Positions 1-9,140 of a stretch of 64,000 nucleotides of DNA are shown piece after piece; position 1 is the first letter of the stretch; each line of letters begins with the position of its first letter. The DNA is from Roseivivax jejudonensis. GTDB taxonomy: Bacteria; Pseudomonadota; Alphaproteobacteria; Rhodobacterales; Rhodobacteraceae. The notes under the pieces are model-generated. The model worked only from the letters and a program-made list of their open reading frames with translations, had not been told where the DNA came from and ran no database searches. The position numbers and the translations under genes were made by a program. The stretch lies in assembly GCF_900172265.1 (NCBI RefSeq), contig NZ_FWFK01000003.1, positions 62,001 through 126,000 of the forward strand, given 5' to 3'.

Positions 1-2
1 TC

Positions 3-134
<132 letters not shown>

Positions 135-159
135 CCCGGCACCCGGGACCGCCCGAAAC

Positions 160-190
160 GGCGCGCGGGGGATACCCCGCGCGCCTTTTT
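160..190 (+). terminator. Rho-independent terminator of katG
   Basis: An 11-bp perfect stem (GGCGCGCGGGG at 160-170 pairing with CCCCGCGCGCC at 175-185) closes a GATA tetraloop and is followed directly by five T residues (186-190). This is a textbook intrinsic terminator reading out of katG. Confidence 0.93.
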
Positions 191-213
191 CGTTTGCGAC
201 GCACGGCCCCGGG

Positions 214-519
214 TCAGAGGCGGCAGAGGTAGCCGGTATAGACGTAGCCATTCGGCTGATCGCGCAGGACGGTGCGGCCGCCCGTTTGCTGCACCGCGAC
301 GGCCAGCCAGCCGTTCTGCACGTCGCCGCGGCTCTCGACGACGTCGCCGGGCCCGAGCTTCATGATCATCCGGTTGGATGACCCGGGGCCCGTGCGAAGC
401 GCGAGGAAGTTGTCGCCGTTGGGATCGAGTTTGCACACCGCGTAGCCGTCGCCGGAATAGGCGTGGACCGCGGTCGCAATCGTCAGGGCCAGGCCGAGGC
501 CTGCAACGCCGGAACGCAT
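214..519 (-). CDS. Small secreted SH3-domain protein
   Basis: This is a 101-residue protein. Residues 1-20 form a signal peptide (hydrophobic core, cut expected after VHA). The mature part carries a bacterial SH3-like fold signature: LALRTGPGSSN, a loop, then KLGPGDVV and NGWLAVAV. Such domains usually bind cell wall or protein ligands in the periplasm. Two cysteines, one near each end of the mature chain, could form a disulfide. The ATG at 519 is chosen because AGGAG sits nine bases upstream and the signal peptide starts there; longer in-frame extensions upstream lack both. The true ligand is unknown. It lies upstream of nothing obvious and is separated from hflX by 68 bases. Confidence 0.8.
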   Translation of the reverse strand: MRSGVAGLGLALTIATAVHAYSGDGYAVCKLDPNGDNFLALRTGPGSSNRMIMKLGPGDVVESRGDVQNGWLAVAVQQTGGRTVLRDQPNGYVYTGYLCRL

Positions 520-587
520 GATCGAAAATCTCCTGAAGGAATGTCGCCGCCGGACGATAGCACGGTGGCGCCCCCCGCGGGAGAGGC

Positions 588-1862
588 TTAGACCTTCTCG
601 AACTGCGCCGCTTCCTTCGCCGTCCAGCGCACGTGCAGGTCGTAGCCGTCCTCGGTCTGGGCCTCGTCCTCGACAAGGCCGCGCTCGAACAGCCACGCGC
701 GCTTGCGCCCGTCCTCGAAACCGAGATGCAGTGCTTCGCGCGTCTTCTCGCCCTCGATGGCGCGGGCGATACCGGCCAGCAGCGGCGCCATGCCCTCGCC
801 CGTCCATGCCGACAGCGCGAAGATCGAGGGCACGCGCTCGGCGCGGGTCATCGCGGCCTCGCGCGCCTCGGGCCCCAGCTGGTCGATCTTGTTCCACACC
901 TCGATCTGCGGCGTCGTCTCGGCCACGCCGAGCGACGCGAGGATCGCGTGCACGTCGTCCGCCTGCTCCTGTGCGTTCGGATGCGAGATGTCGCGCACAT
1001 GCACGATCAGGTCCGCCTCAAGCACCTCTTCGAGCGTCGCGCGGAACGCTGCGACGAGCTCGGTCGGCAGGTCCGAGATGAAGCCCACGGTATCCGACAG
1101 GATGACCTCGGGCCCATCCTCCAGCTTCACGCCGCGCATCGTCGGATCGAGCGTGGCGAACAGCATGTCCTTGGCCATCACCTCGGCGCCGGTGAGCCGG
1201 TTGAACAGCGTCGACTTGCCCGCGTTCGTGTAACCCACGAGCGCGACGATCGGATACGGCACCTTGGCGCGCGCCTTGCGGTGAAGCGAGCGGGTCTTCA
1301 CCACCTTGTCGAGCTGTCGGCGCAGGCGCACCAGCTGTTCGTCGATGGCCCGGCGGTCCGCCTCGATCTGCGTCTCGCCCGGGCCGCCGACGAAGCCGAG
1401 CCCGCCGCGCTGCCGTTCGAGGTGCGTCCAGGCCCGCACGAGGCGGGTGCGCTGATACGACAGATGCGCCATCTCGACCTGCAGAACGCCCTCACGCGTG
1501 GCCGCGCGGTCCGAGAAGATCTCGAGGATCAGGCCGGTCCGGTCGAGCAGCTTGACCTTCCACGCCTTCTCCAGATTGCGCTGCTGCACCGGCGTGACCG
1601 GCCCGTCGACCAGAACCAGTTCGATGCCCTCGGCGCTGATCCGCTCGCCCAGCTCGTCGATCTTGCCCGACCCGAACAGCGCGCGCGGATGCGGATCCGG
1701 CAGCGGCACGACCTCTTGGCCCACGACTTCGAGCCCCGGCAAGGCCGAGGCGAGCGCGACCGCTTCGTCGAGCGCCATCACCGGATCACGGCGTTGGCGG
1801 TCACTGCGGATGTCGGGATGCAGGACCCACGCGCGGGTCACATGCGGTGCGGTATCGTTCAA
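588..1862 (-). CDS. hflX: GTPase HflX
   Basis: This 424-residue protein has the full HflX layout: an N-terminal HflX domain (about 15-195, with the glycine-rich block [15 protein letters not shown] at 153-167) and a Ras-like GTPase domain with G1 GYTNAGKST (210-218), G3 DTVGF (257-261), G4 NKID (324-327) and G5 SAWTGEG. HflX binds the 50S subunit and splits or rescues stalled ribosomes, often under stress. The start is a TTG (1860-1862) that overlaps the hfq stop codon as TTGA, with GAGGG just upstream; a GTG seven codons in is the alternative. Overlap with hfq implies co-transcription, the classic hfq-hflX pair. Confidence 0.95.
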   Translation of the reverse strand: MNDTAPHVTRAWVLHPDIRSDRQRRDPVMALDEAVALASALPGLEVVGQEVVPLPDPHPRALFGSGKIDELGERISAEGIELVLVDGPVTPVQQRNLEKAWKVKLLDRTGLILEIFSDRAATREGVLQVEMAHLSYQRTRLVRAWTHLERQRGGLGFVGGPGETQIEADRRAIDEQLVRLRRQLDKVVKTRSLHRKARAKVPYPIVALVGYTNAGKSTLFNRLTGAEVMAKDMLFATLDPTMRGVKLEDGPEVILSDTVGFISDLPTELVAAFRATLEEVLEADLIVHVRDISHPNAQEQADDVHAILASLGVAETTPQIEVWNKIDQLGPEAREAAMTRAERVPSIFALSAWTGEGMAPLLAGIARAIEGEKTREALHLGFEDGRKRAWLFERGLVEDEAQTEDGYDLHVRWTAKEAAQFEKV

Positions 1863-2098
1863 TTGCCCTCTTCGGCGTCGTAGAGATTGATCGGCTGCGC
1901 CGGCATGATGGTCGAGATCGCGTGCTTGTACACCAGCTGCGACTGTCCGTCGCGGCGCAGAAGCACGCAGAAATTGTCGAACCAGGTAATCACACCCTGC
2001 AGCTTCACGCCGTTGATGAGGAAAACGGTAACCGGAACCTTGGTCTTGCGAACATGATTAAGAAATGCGTCCTGCAGGTTCTGTCTGTCGGAAGCCAT
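1859..2098 (-). CDS. hfq: RNA chaperone Hfq
   Basis: This 79-residue protein has both Sm motifs: Sm1 covering about residues 20-50 ([15 protein letters not shown], then [11 protein letters not shown]) and Sm2 YKHAISTI at 57-64. Hfq forms a hexamer that pairs small RNAs with mRNAs. The acidic C-terminal tail is very short, which is common in alphaproteobacteria. It ends in a TTGA overlap with hflX, so the two are probably made from one transcript. A poly-A/G stretch (AAAAAAGG) about eight bases before the ATG serves as the ribosome site. The 128 bases between it and trkH presumably hold its promoter, but I cannot name the boxes. Confidence 0.97.
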   Translation of the reverse strand: MASDRQNLQDAFLNHVRKTKVPVTVFLINGVKLQGVITWFDNFCVLLRRDGQSQLVYKHAISTIMPAQPINLYDAEEGN

Positions 2099-2226
2099 TG
2101 AAAAAGCCTTTTTTCTTGTTGACGCCGCATAGCGGCACGAGCCTCGCCGCAGGGAGTATGGAGTGCGTGCCTCCGGACTTCCAGAGAAAATCCGAAACGT
2201 GTGCGCTGCCGTGGCGGAGACCGCGC

Positions 2227-3741
2227 TCAGTCGCGCCAGAGTTCCGGCGTGACGATGACGGCCAGCGCCAGCACCTCGAGCCGCCCGAGGATCATCGCGA
2301 ACGCGAACACGAGCTTTGTCTCGGCGCTGAACTGCGCCAGCGCGATCGGCATGTCGGTCGCGAAGGTCACGAGCGGCCCGGCATTCGTCAGCGCCGCGAT
2401 GGTCACGACGAAGGCGGGCTCGAACCGCAACCCCGTGGCCGAAAGCGCAAGCATCACCGCCGTCAGCGTCAGGGCGAAGATCATGAAGAAGACCCACGCG
2501 ATGAACGCGCCCTCGCGCCGGGTGCGCCGGCTCAGCAGGCTCGACCGGCCGACCGAGCGGGGATGGATCAGCAGTTCCAGCTCGCGCTTTCCTGTCAGGA
2601 ACAGGATGTAGACCCGCAAGAGCTTCACCCCGCCGGCCGTCGTCGCGACCCCGCCGCCGATGATCGCGAGGCCCATCAGGACAAGCCCCGGCGTTTCGAG
2701 CCCCGACCAATCCTGCGCGCGCTCCCAGTCCGCGCTCTCGAACCCGGTGGTCGTCAGGAACGAGAACGCCGTGAAGAGCGCGCCCCAGAACGCCCGCGCC
2801 CCGGCGATTAGGTTTTCCTCGTCGCCGACATCGAAGGAGGCCAGCCAATGGCGCAGGAACAGCGCGGTCGGCACCCCGATCCCGATCAGCAGCCCCAGCC
2901 GCACCTCGGGATCGAACCAGAAGCCGCGCTTGCGCGCCACGCTCGTATCTCCCGAGAAGGTCAGCCGCGACAGCGCGAAGCCGAGGAAGACGAGGATTAC
3001 CGCCTCCGACAAGATCCCGCCCTGCGCCTCGGCGAGACCGCCGATCGGCGATATGCCGGATGTCGACATGGTCGCCATCGCGTGACACAGCGCGACGAAC
3101 GGCAATTCCCCGGTCATCAGCAAGAGCACCCAGATCGCCGCCGTCAGCCCGATATAGAGCGGCACCAGCGCGCCCACCGCACGCGAGAGACGGCTCGCCG
3201 GGTCGGCGATGTCGCGGTGTGCCGCACCCGAGGTCGGGCTCTGCCCCGGCTCGCCCGCGGCCGTGACCTCGAACCCGCCGAGCGTCAGCGGCGCAAGGAT
3301 CGCCGCAGCCGCGACCCATAGCAGCCCCCCGCCCATCCATCCGACTTGCGCGCGCCACAGGTGCTCGGCATCCGACAGCCGTTCGGGTGCAAACAGCGTC
3401 GCCCCGGTTGTCGTCAGGCTGGACACCATCTCGACATAGGCGTTGAGAAAGCTCGTCGTGCGCACCGCCTCGTGGAACGGAACGGCAAGGATCGCCGGCA
3501 GGATCAGGTAGCCTGCCGCCAGCGCCAGAAGCTGCCGGGTCGGGTGCGCGTTGTGCCGCCGTCCGGACACCGCCACCCCGATCAGCGCCGCCAGGATCAA
3601 CCCCGACAGCCCGGAATAGAAGAAGCTGCGCGCGTCGTGATACTCTTCCTGCACCAGCGCCAGCCACGCCGGCGCGATCATCCCGGCCGAGAACAGCCCG
3701 ACCAGCAGGAGCAGAAGCGGCAGGGTGACGAGCGCGCGCAT
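2227..3741 (-). CDS. trkH: Potassium uptake channel subunit TrkH
   Basis: This 504-residue integral membrane protein belongs to the Trk/Ktr/HKT superfamily. Four pore loops with the expected filter segments are visible: TTTGAT (110-115), STSGIS (226-231), TTTGFES (330-336) and LTNAGP (451-456). The first three keep the filter glycine in a T-x-G context and the fourth has the more divergent NAG, which is usual. Each is flanked by hydrophobic helices. TrkH conducts potassium under control of the cytosolic TrkA ring. It lies seven bases after trkA on the same strand, so the two form an operon. I see no truncation. Confidence 0.93.
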   Translation of the reverse strand: MRALVTLPLLLLLVGLFSAGMIAPAWLALVQEEYHDARSFFYSGLSGLILAALIGVAVSGRRHNAHPTRQLLALAAGYLILPAILAVPFHEAVRTTSFLNAYVEMVSSLTTTGATLFAPERLSDAEHLWRAQVGWMGGGLLWVAAAAILAPLTLGGFEVTAAGEPGQSPTSGAAHRDIADPASRLSRAVGALVPLYIGLTAAIWVLLLMTGELPFVALCHAMATMSTSGISPIGGLAEAQGGILSEAVILVFLGFALSRLTFSGDTSVARKRGFWFDPEVRLGLLIGIGVPTALFLRHWLASFDVGDEENLIAGARAFWGALFTAFSFLTTTGFESADWERAQDWSGLETPGLVLMGLAIIGGGVATTAGGVKLLRVYILFLTGKRELELLIHPRSVGRSSLLSRRTRREGAFIAWVFFMIFALTLTAVMLALSATGLRFEPAFVVTIAALTNAGPLVTFATDMPIALAQFSAETKLVFAFAMILGRLEVLALAVIVTPELWRD

Positions 3742-3748
3742 GCCCGGC

Positions 3749-5125
3749 TCAGAAGAAGTCGATCGAGACCTGCAGGAGCCGCTCGACCTCCGGCACGTCC
3801 TTCGACATGGCGAAAAGCACGATCTGGTCGCCCTCCTCGATCCGGAGCCCGCCGGTGATCTTCTGGATCCGGTCGCCGCGTTTCACCGCGCCGACGAGCA
3901 CGCCCTCGGGAAAGTCGATGTCGCGGATCCGCTGGCCGGCGATGGTGGAGGTCGACATGACCTCGGCCTCGATCACCTCGGCCTCGCCGTCGCCGATCGA
4001 ATAGACCGCCCGCACGCGCCCGTGACGGATGTGCCGCAGGATCGAGCTGACCGTGGTGGCGCGCGGATTGATGAAGGCGTCGATCCCCAGCGGCTCCATC
4101 AGCGGCACCAGCGTCGGGTCGTTCACCAGGACGATCGACATCTTCGCGCCTGCCGCCTTGGCGCGCACCGCGGCGAGCATGTTGGTCTTGTCGTCGTCTG
4201 TCACGCACAGGACGGCGTCGGCGCGGTCGATGTTGGCCTCGGCCAGAAGACCCGCATCGAGCCCGTCACCGTTCAGCACGATCGTCTTCTCCAGCGCCTC
4301 CGCCGCGCGCTCGGCGCATTTGCGCTCCTTCTCGATGACCTTCGCGCGAATGCGATGCTCGGCGGTCTCGAGTTCGCGCGCGACCATCAGGCCCACGTTG
4401 CCGCCCCCGACGAGCACGACGCGCTCCTGCTGGCGGTAGGGCTTTCCGAGGATCTCGAGAAGCCGCGCGATGTCGTCGCGGTGGCACACGAAATAGGCGG
4501 AGTCGCCCTCGAACAGCTGGTCGCGCGGCTCGGGCGCGAAGATGCGGCCATCGCGCACCACGCCGACCACCACCGCGCGCAGCGTCGAGAACAGGTCGGT
4601 GAGCTGCCGCAGCGGCGTGTTCACGATCGGGCAGCCTTCGTCGATCGTCAGGCCGATCAGCTGAGCGTGCCCGCCGAGGAAGGTCTCGGTGTCGAAGGCC
4701 GCGGGCAAGGCGAGCCTCTGCAGCGCCGCGTCGGCCACCTCGCGCTCGGGCGAGATCACCACGTCGATCGGCATGTGATCGCGGCGGTAGAGATCCGAGT
4801 AGATCGCCGTCAGGTAGGACTTGGAGCGCAGCCGCGCGATCTTGCGCGGGATCGAAAACACCGAGTGGGCCACCTGGCAGGTGACCATGTTGACCTCGTC
4901 GGAATGCGTCGCCGCGATGATCATGTCGGCATCGCGCGCGCCGGCCCGGTCGAGCACATCCGGATACGACGCGAAACCGGCGATACCCTGCACGTCGAGC
5001 GTATCCGTGGCCCGGCGCACGAGGTCGGCGTTGTTGTCGACCACGAACACGTCGTTGCGCTCGCCCGAGAGATGGCGGGCGATCTGCCAACCCACCTGAC
5101 CCGCGCCGCAGATGATGACCTTCAT
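3749..5125 (-). CDS. trkA: Trk potassium uptake regulator TrkA
   Basis: This 458-residue cytosolic protein has two tandem RCK units. The first Rossmann domain starts at once with GAGQVG (7-12) and the second with GGGNVG (240-245); each is followed by a TrkA-C domain. TrkA binds NAD(H)/ATP and gates TrkH. The ATG at 5125 places the nucleotide-binding motif at the N-terminus, as in known TrkA; an upstream extension would add 23 low-quality residues. AAAGG lies about nine bases before the start. It is followed by trkH after seven bases. In Rhodobacteraceae trkAH often sits downstream of ntrYX as here, but 189 bases separate it from ntrX, so it may have its own promoter. Confidence 0.95.
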   Translation of the reverse strand: MKVIICGAGQVGWQIARHLSGERNDVFVVDNNADLVRRATDTLDVQGIAGFASYPDVLDRAGARDADMIIAATHSDEVNMVTCQVAHSVFSIPRKIARLRSKSYLTAIYSDLYRRDHMPIDVVISPEREVADAALQRLALPAAFDTETFLGGHAQLIGLTIDEGCPIVNTPLRQLTDLFSTLRAVVVGVVRDGRIFAPEPRDQLFEGDSAYFVCHRDDIARLLEILGKPYRQQERVVLVGGGNVGLMVARELETAEHRIRAKVIEKERKCAERAAEALEKTIVLNGDGLDAGLLAEANIDRADAVLCVTDDDKTNMLAAVRAKAAGAKMSIVLVNDPTLVPLMEPLGIDAFINPRATTVSSILRHIRHGRVRAVYSIGDGEAEVIEAEVMSTSTIAGQRIRDIDFPEGVLVGAVKRGDRIQKITGGLRIEEGDQIVLFAMSKDVPEVERLLQVSIDFF

Positions 5126-5275
5126 GGATCGCCTTTTCGCGAAGTGCCCCGACAGGATTAACTGACAGCTTGCCCCAAGACGGTCAATCGCCACCCCGCG
5201 TCACCGCTGCCGCGGGCGCGCTCACCGATTTCCCCGGGGCCCGGCGGCCGCCGAAGCGGCCCTGTGGCTCTCGCG

Positions 5276-5297
5276 GGCCGCTCGGGTCCGAGCGGCC
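5276..5297. repeat. GC-rich inverted repeat after ntrX
   Basis: GGCCGCTCGG (5276-5285) and CCGAGCGGCC (5288-5297) are perfect complements with only two bases between, giving a nine-pair stem with a short loop. It lies 18 bases beyond the ntrX stop in the ntrX-trkA gap and could end or slow transcription of the ntr operon. There is no T tract on either side, so an intrinsic terminator is not proven. The rest of this 189-base gap is plain GC-rich sequence. Confidence 0.4.
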
Positions 5298-5314
5298 GGC
5301 CCCGCCGCCCGGCC

Positions 5315-6739
5315 TCAGCCGACCTGCCGCTCGGCCTCCCGCTCCTCCTCGTCGAACTGCGCGAGCCGCGCGCCGCCCTTGGACGAGGTGACCACGCCGA
5401 GGGACTTCAGCTTGCGGTGCAGCGCCGAACGCTCCATCCCGACGAAGCTCGCGGTGCGCGAGATGTTTCCGCCGAACCGGTTGATCTGGGTCAGCAGGTA
5501 TTCACGCTCGAACGCCTCCCGCGCTTCGCGCAGCGGAAGGGTGGCCAGCGTGCCGGCCAGGACCACGCGCCCTTCCTCGGCGTCGCGCGGCCCGTCCTGC
5601 GGCAACTCGCGCGCCTCGATCGGCCCGCTGCCCTCGCCAAGGATCAGCACGCGCTCGACGAGGTTCTTCAGCTGGCGCACGTTGCCCGGCCAGACCATCG
5701 TCTGCAGCAGCGCCACCGCGTCCTCGGAGAAGTCGCGCGCCGGCAGGCCCTGCGCCTTGTGGCATTGCTCGACGAAGTGCCGCGCGAGCGTGGGAATATC
5801 CTCGCGCCGGTCCTCGAGGCTCGGCACGCCGATCGGCACCACGTTCAGGCGGTGGTACAGTTCCTGGCGGAACCGTCCGGCGGCGATCTCGTCGTCCAGA
5901 TCGCGGTTGGTGGACGAGATCACGCGCAGATCCACGCGCACCTTGTCCGACCCGCCGACACGGGTGAACTGCTGGTCAACGAGAACGCGCAGGATTTTCG
6001 ACTGTGTGCCCAAAGGCATGTCGGCGACCTCGTCGAAATAGACCACGCCGCCATGCGCCTGTTCGAGAAGCCCAGGCTCCACGCCGCGGTCGGCGGTTTC
6101 GCGGCCAAAGAGCGTCTCTTCCATCGTCTCCGGCGAGACGCCTGCGCAATTGACGGTCACGAAGGGGCCCTGCGCCCGGTTCGACCGCGCGTGGATGTAG
6201 CGGGCCGCCACTTCCTTGCCGGCGCCCGCGGGCCCGGTCAGCATCACCCGCCCGTTCGACTTCGTCACCTTGTCGAGCTGCGAGGACAGCGTGCGGAAGG
6301 CGGGACTTTCACCGATCATCTCGGCCGCCTGCGTCTCGCGGCGCTTCAGCGACAGGTTCTCGCGCCGCAGACGCGAAGTCTCCATCGCGCGGCGGATCAC
6401 CACCAGCAGCTGGTCGATGTTGAACGGCTTCTCGATGAAGTCGTAGGCGCCCTGCTTGATCGCCGCGACCGCGATCTCGATGTTGCCGTGCCCCGAGATG
6501 ATGACGACGGGAATGTCGGGATTGTCCCGTTTCACCGTCTTGAGGATGTCGATCCCGTCCATCTTGCTGTCCTTCAGCCAGATGTCGAGGATGATGAGCG
6601 CCGGCGGCTCGCCGTTCACCTCGGCCATCGCCTCGCCGGAATTGCCGGCCAGCCTTGTGGTATAGCCCTCGTCCTCGAGGATGTCCCCGATCAGCTCGCG
6701 GATGTCGCGTTCGTCGTCGACGATCAGAATGTCGCCCAT
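5315..6739 (-). CDS. ntrX: Nitrogen/redox response regulator NtrX
   Basis: This 474-residue protein has a receiver domain (1-120; acidic pocket D8/D9, phosphoacceptor D52, K104), a sigma-54-type AAA+ domain (Walker A GPAGAGKE 169-176; Walker B VVYFDEV 232-238; arginine-rich sensor region) and a Fis-type helix-turn-helix near the C-terminus (about 405-445). NtrX is the partner of the kinase NtrY and controls nitrogen metabolism, respiration and envelope functions in alphaproteobacteria. The sigma-54-contacting GAFTGA loop is absent: only 11 residues lie between LFG (210-212) and LLEQAHGG (224-231). It therefore probably does not act through sigma-54 in the usual way. It lies 15 bases after ntrY. 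Confidence 0.93.
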   Translation of the reverse strand: MGDILIVDDERDIRELIGDILEDEGYTTRLAGNSGEAMAEVNGEPPALIILDIWLKDSKMDGIDILKTVKRDNPDIPVVIISGHGNIEIAVAAIKQGAYDFIEKPFNIDQLLVVIRRAMETSRLRRENLSLKRRETQAAEMIGESPAFRTLSSQLDKVTKSNGRVMLTGPAGAGKEVAARYIHARSNRAQGPFVTVNCAGVSPETMEETLFGRETADRGVEPGLLEQAHGGVVYFDEVADMPLGTQSKILRVLVDQQFTRVGGSDKVRVDLRVISSTNRDLDDEIAAGRFRQELYHRLNVVPIGVPSLEDRREDIPTLARHFVEQCHKAQGLPARDFSEDAVALLQTMVWPGNVRQLKNLVERVLILGEGSGPIEARELPQDGPRDAEEGRVVLAGTLATLPLREAREAFEREYLLTQINRFGGNISRTASFVGMERSALHRKLKSLGVVTSSKGGARLAQFDEEEREAERQVG

Positions 6740-6754
6740 GTCACTGCCCTCCTG

Positions 6755-9025
6755 TCATGCTGTTTCGACCGCACGCGCGGTCTCCGGCGGCGGCGCCTCG
6801 GCCACCGGCAGTCGGACGACCGCCATCGCGCCGCGATGGTGCTCGCCCTCCCGGACCGGCGCATCCTCGAGCGCCAGCGTGCCGCCGTGTTCCTCTATGA
6901 TCTTCTTGACGATGGGCAGGCCGAGGCCGGTGCCCTTGTCGCGGGTGGTCACATACGGCTCGAAGAGCCGTGCGCGGTCTTCCGGCAGGCCGATCCCGTT
7001 GTCGGCGATGCGGATTTCGACGAAGCCGTCGGCGCTGCGGCAGCTGACGCGGATCGTCGGCGTCCAGGCCTCCGGCGCTCCGGCCTCGCGCAGGCTCTCG
7101 AGCGCCTCACCGGCGTTCTTCATCAGGTTGGTCAGCGCCTGGCTGATCATCGTGGCATCGAGCTCGGAGTGCAGCGGGCCCTCCGGCAGCTCGGTCTCGA
7201 ACCGCACGCCCGGCTGGCCGCTTTCCTGCAGAAGGATCGTGCCATTCAGCAGCGCGAGCAGGTCCTCGTGCTTGCGGTCGGGCTCGGGCATCCGCGCGAA
7301 TTGCGAGAATTCGTCGATGATGCGGCGCAGGTCGTCGGTCTGGCGGACGATCCGGTCGCTGAGCGCCGCGACCCGTTCGGCCTCCGCCCCCTCGAGGTGC
7401 TTGGCGAAGGTCCGCGACATGCGCTCGGCGGCCAGCTTGATCGGCGTGAGCGGGTTCTTGATCTCGTGCGCGATGCGCCGCGCCACGTCGCCCCAGGCCG
7501 CGAGCCGCTGCGCCGAGACGAGGTCGGTCACGTCGTCAAAGGCGATCACGTAGCCCTCGAGGCTGCCATCCTCGCGCCGGCGCGTGGACATCCGCACCAG
7601 CAGATGCTCCAGCCGTCCTTCGCGCGAGACCTTGACCTCGTCTTGCACGACCTCGGCCTGAGTGTCGCGCAACCGGTCGAACAGCGCACCGAATTCCGGC
7701 ACGGCCACGTGGATCGGCAGGCTCTGGTTCTCCTCCTGCCAGTCGAGCAGGCGCTCGGCCGATCGGTTGACGAAGGCCACCCGGCCCTGCGCATCGAGTC
7801 CGGCCACCCCCGAGGTGACCGAGCTCAGCACCGAGTCGAACAGCCGCTGCCTGCGTTCGATCTGGCGCGTGTTCTCCAGCAGGCGCTCGCGCTGCCGCTT
7901 CAGCTGCCGCGTCATCTGGTTGAAGTAGCGGCCGAGCATCGCGATCTCGTCGTCGCCGGTATCCTCCTTCACGTGCACGTCCAGATCACCGGCGCCCACG
8001 CGCTGCGCCGCGCCGGTCAGCCGCCCGACCGGTCGCGAAAGCCGCTCGGCGAACCACAGCCCCAGCCAGACCGCCGCGAGGATCAGAAGCACCGCGAAGC
8101 CCAGGTAAAGAAGCGCGAAATCGAAGAGCCGCCGGCCCCGTTCGCTTTCCTGCTGCTGGTAGAAGCGCGCGGTCTCCTGAGTGTCGTCGAGCAGGTTGAG
8201 GATGTCGCCGTCAACCGTGCGCGTGACGTAGAGATAGCGGTCCACGAACGCTTCGAGGGGCACGAGCGCCCGGAACTCGTCATTGTCCCAGTCCGGGATC
8301 AGCGCCACGCCGTCGGCATCGGCCTCGATGAAGTCGCCGGGCGCCGGCTGCTCGAAGTAGAACAGGTAGGATCCCTCGCCACGGGCGTGAATCTCGCCCG
8401 CACCGTCGATCACGAAGGCCTCGGACAGGCCCCGCTGGATCTGCAGCTGGCCGCTGGCCAGGAGTTCGCGCAGCCGTTCGTCGGTCAGAAGGGGCGCCGC
8501 CCGCCGGTTGGCGTCGAGGAACGATGCAAGCTCGCGCGCGTCGGTGTCGAGATCGGCCCGGTGCTCGGCCTCGTAGGCTTCGGCGGCGTCGAGCGAGGCA
8601 CCGACGACGTTCTGCACGCGCGTCGAGAACCACGTCTCGAGCCCCGAATTGATGGTCAGCACGCCGAAAACCGCGACCGTGATCGTGGGCAGAAGCGCCA
8701 TCAGCGCGAACACGCCCGTCAACCGCAGATGGAGCCGCGAGCCCGCCGACTGCGCCCGCCGCGCGGCGATGAGCATCGCCACGCGGCTGAGCACGAGACC
8801 GGCGATCAGGATGATGTAGACAAGGTCGGCGAGCAGGACGAGGCGAAGCGTCGTCGCGTTCGCCGGGCCGCGATCGAGCGGCCCCAGCACCGCGTAGGTC
8901 GCGACGGCAAGGATGGGGCCGAGTATGACCAGCCCCAGTGTGACAGCGTTCTGAACACGGCGCTGCCGCCGCAACCGGTCGAGGCGCGACCAGTCGATTG
9001 CACGTGCCCGAGTGGCCACAACCAC
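6755..9025 (-). CDS. ntrY: Membrane sensor histidine kinase NtrY
   Basis: This 756-residue kinase has three N-terminal membrane helices (about 28-48, 62-82, 100-122), an extracytoplasmic domain (123-300), a fourth helix (302-325), HAMP (326-380), PAS (395-500), a HisKA dimerisation helix with phosphoacceptor H520 ([13 protein letters not shown]) and a HATPase domain (N box around N638, G1 DNGIG 675-679, G2 GTGLGL 698-703). It phosphorylates NtrX. The start shown is a GTG at 9025; a second in-frame GTG six bases on (9019) has a better-spaced GAGGGG and may be the real one. The 115-base gap to ntrC holds an inverted repeat, so ntrYX may also be transcribed separately from ntrBC. Confidence 0.94.
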   Translation of the reverse strand: MVVATRARAIDWSRLDRLRRQRRVQNAVTLGLVILGPILAVATYAVLGPLDRGPANATTLRLVLLADLVYIILIAGLVLSRVAMLIAARRAQSAGSRLHLRLTGVFALMALLPTITVAVFGVLTINSGLETWFSTRVQNVVGASLDAAEAYEAEHRADLDTDARELASFLDANRRAAPLLTDERLRELLASGQLQIQRGLSEAFVIDGAGEIHARGEGSYLFYFEQPAPGDFIEADADGVALIPDWDNDEFRALVPLEAFVDRYLYVTRTVDGDILNLLDDTQETARFYQQQESERGRRLFDFALLYLGFAVLLILAAVWLGLWFAERLSRPVGRLTGAAQRVGAGDLDVHVKEDTGDDEIAMLGRYFNQMTRQLKRQRERLLENTRQIERRQRLFDSVLSSVTSGVAGLDAQGRVAFVNRSAERLLDWQEENQSLPIHVAVPEFGALFDRLRDTQAEVVQDEVKVSREGRLEHLLVRMSTRRREDGSLEGYVIAFDDVTDLVSAQRLAAWGDVARRIAHEIKNPLTPIKLAAERMSRTFAKHLEGAEAERVAALSDRIVRQTDDLRRIIDEFSQFARMPEPDRKHEDLLALLNGTILLQESGQPGVRFETELPEGPLHSELDATMISQALTNLMKNAGEALESLREAGAPEAWTPTIRVSCRSADGFVEIRIADNGIGLPEDRARLFEPYVTTRDKGTGLGLPIVKKIIEEHGGTLALEDAPVREGEHHRGAMAVVRLPVAEAPPPETARAVETA

Positions 9026-9039
9026 CCCTCGCCTAGATG

Positions 9040-9056
9040 GACTGCCTCAGGCAGTC
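9040..9056. repeat. Inverted repeat in the ntrC-ntrY gap
   Basis: GACTGCCT (9040-9047) and AGGCAGTC (9049-9056) are perfect 8-base complements around one central base. It lies 15 bases upstream of the ntrY start and could be a protein-binding site for an internal ntrYX promoter or a small hairpin in the ntrC-ntrY transcript. No flanking T tract is present. Confidence 0.35.
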
Positions 9057-9140
9057 GACCGCCATATCTTGTGATCTCTCCGTCACAGCAGCCGCGCATT
9101 CGACGCGACGCTGCCACGGGGCCACGCTTATGTTGCGGTT

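Noticed and set aside
1859-3667. A long frame that seems to fuse a protein to the front of Hfq
   Set aside because: The upstream part is a shifted frame of trkH. Hfq starts at its own ATG at 2098 with the normal N-terminus.
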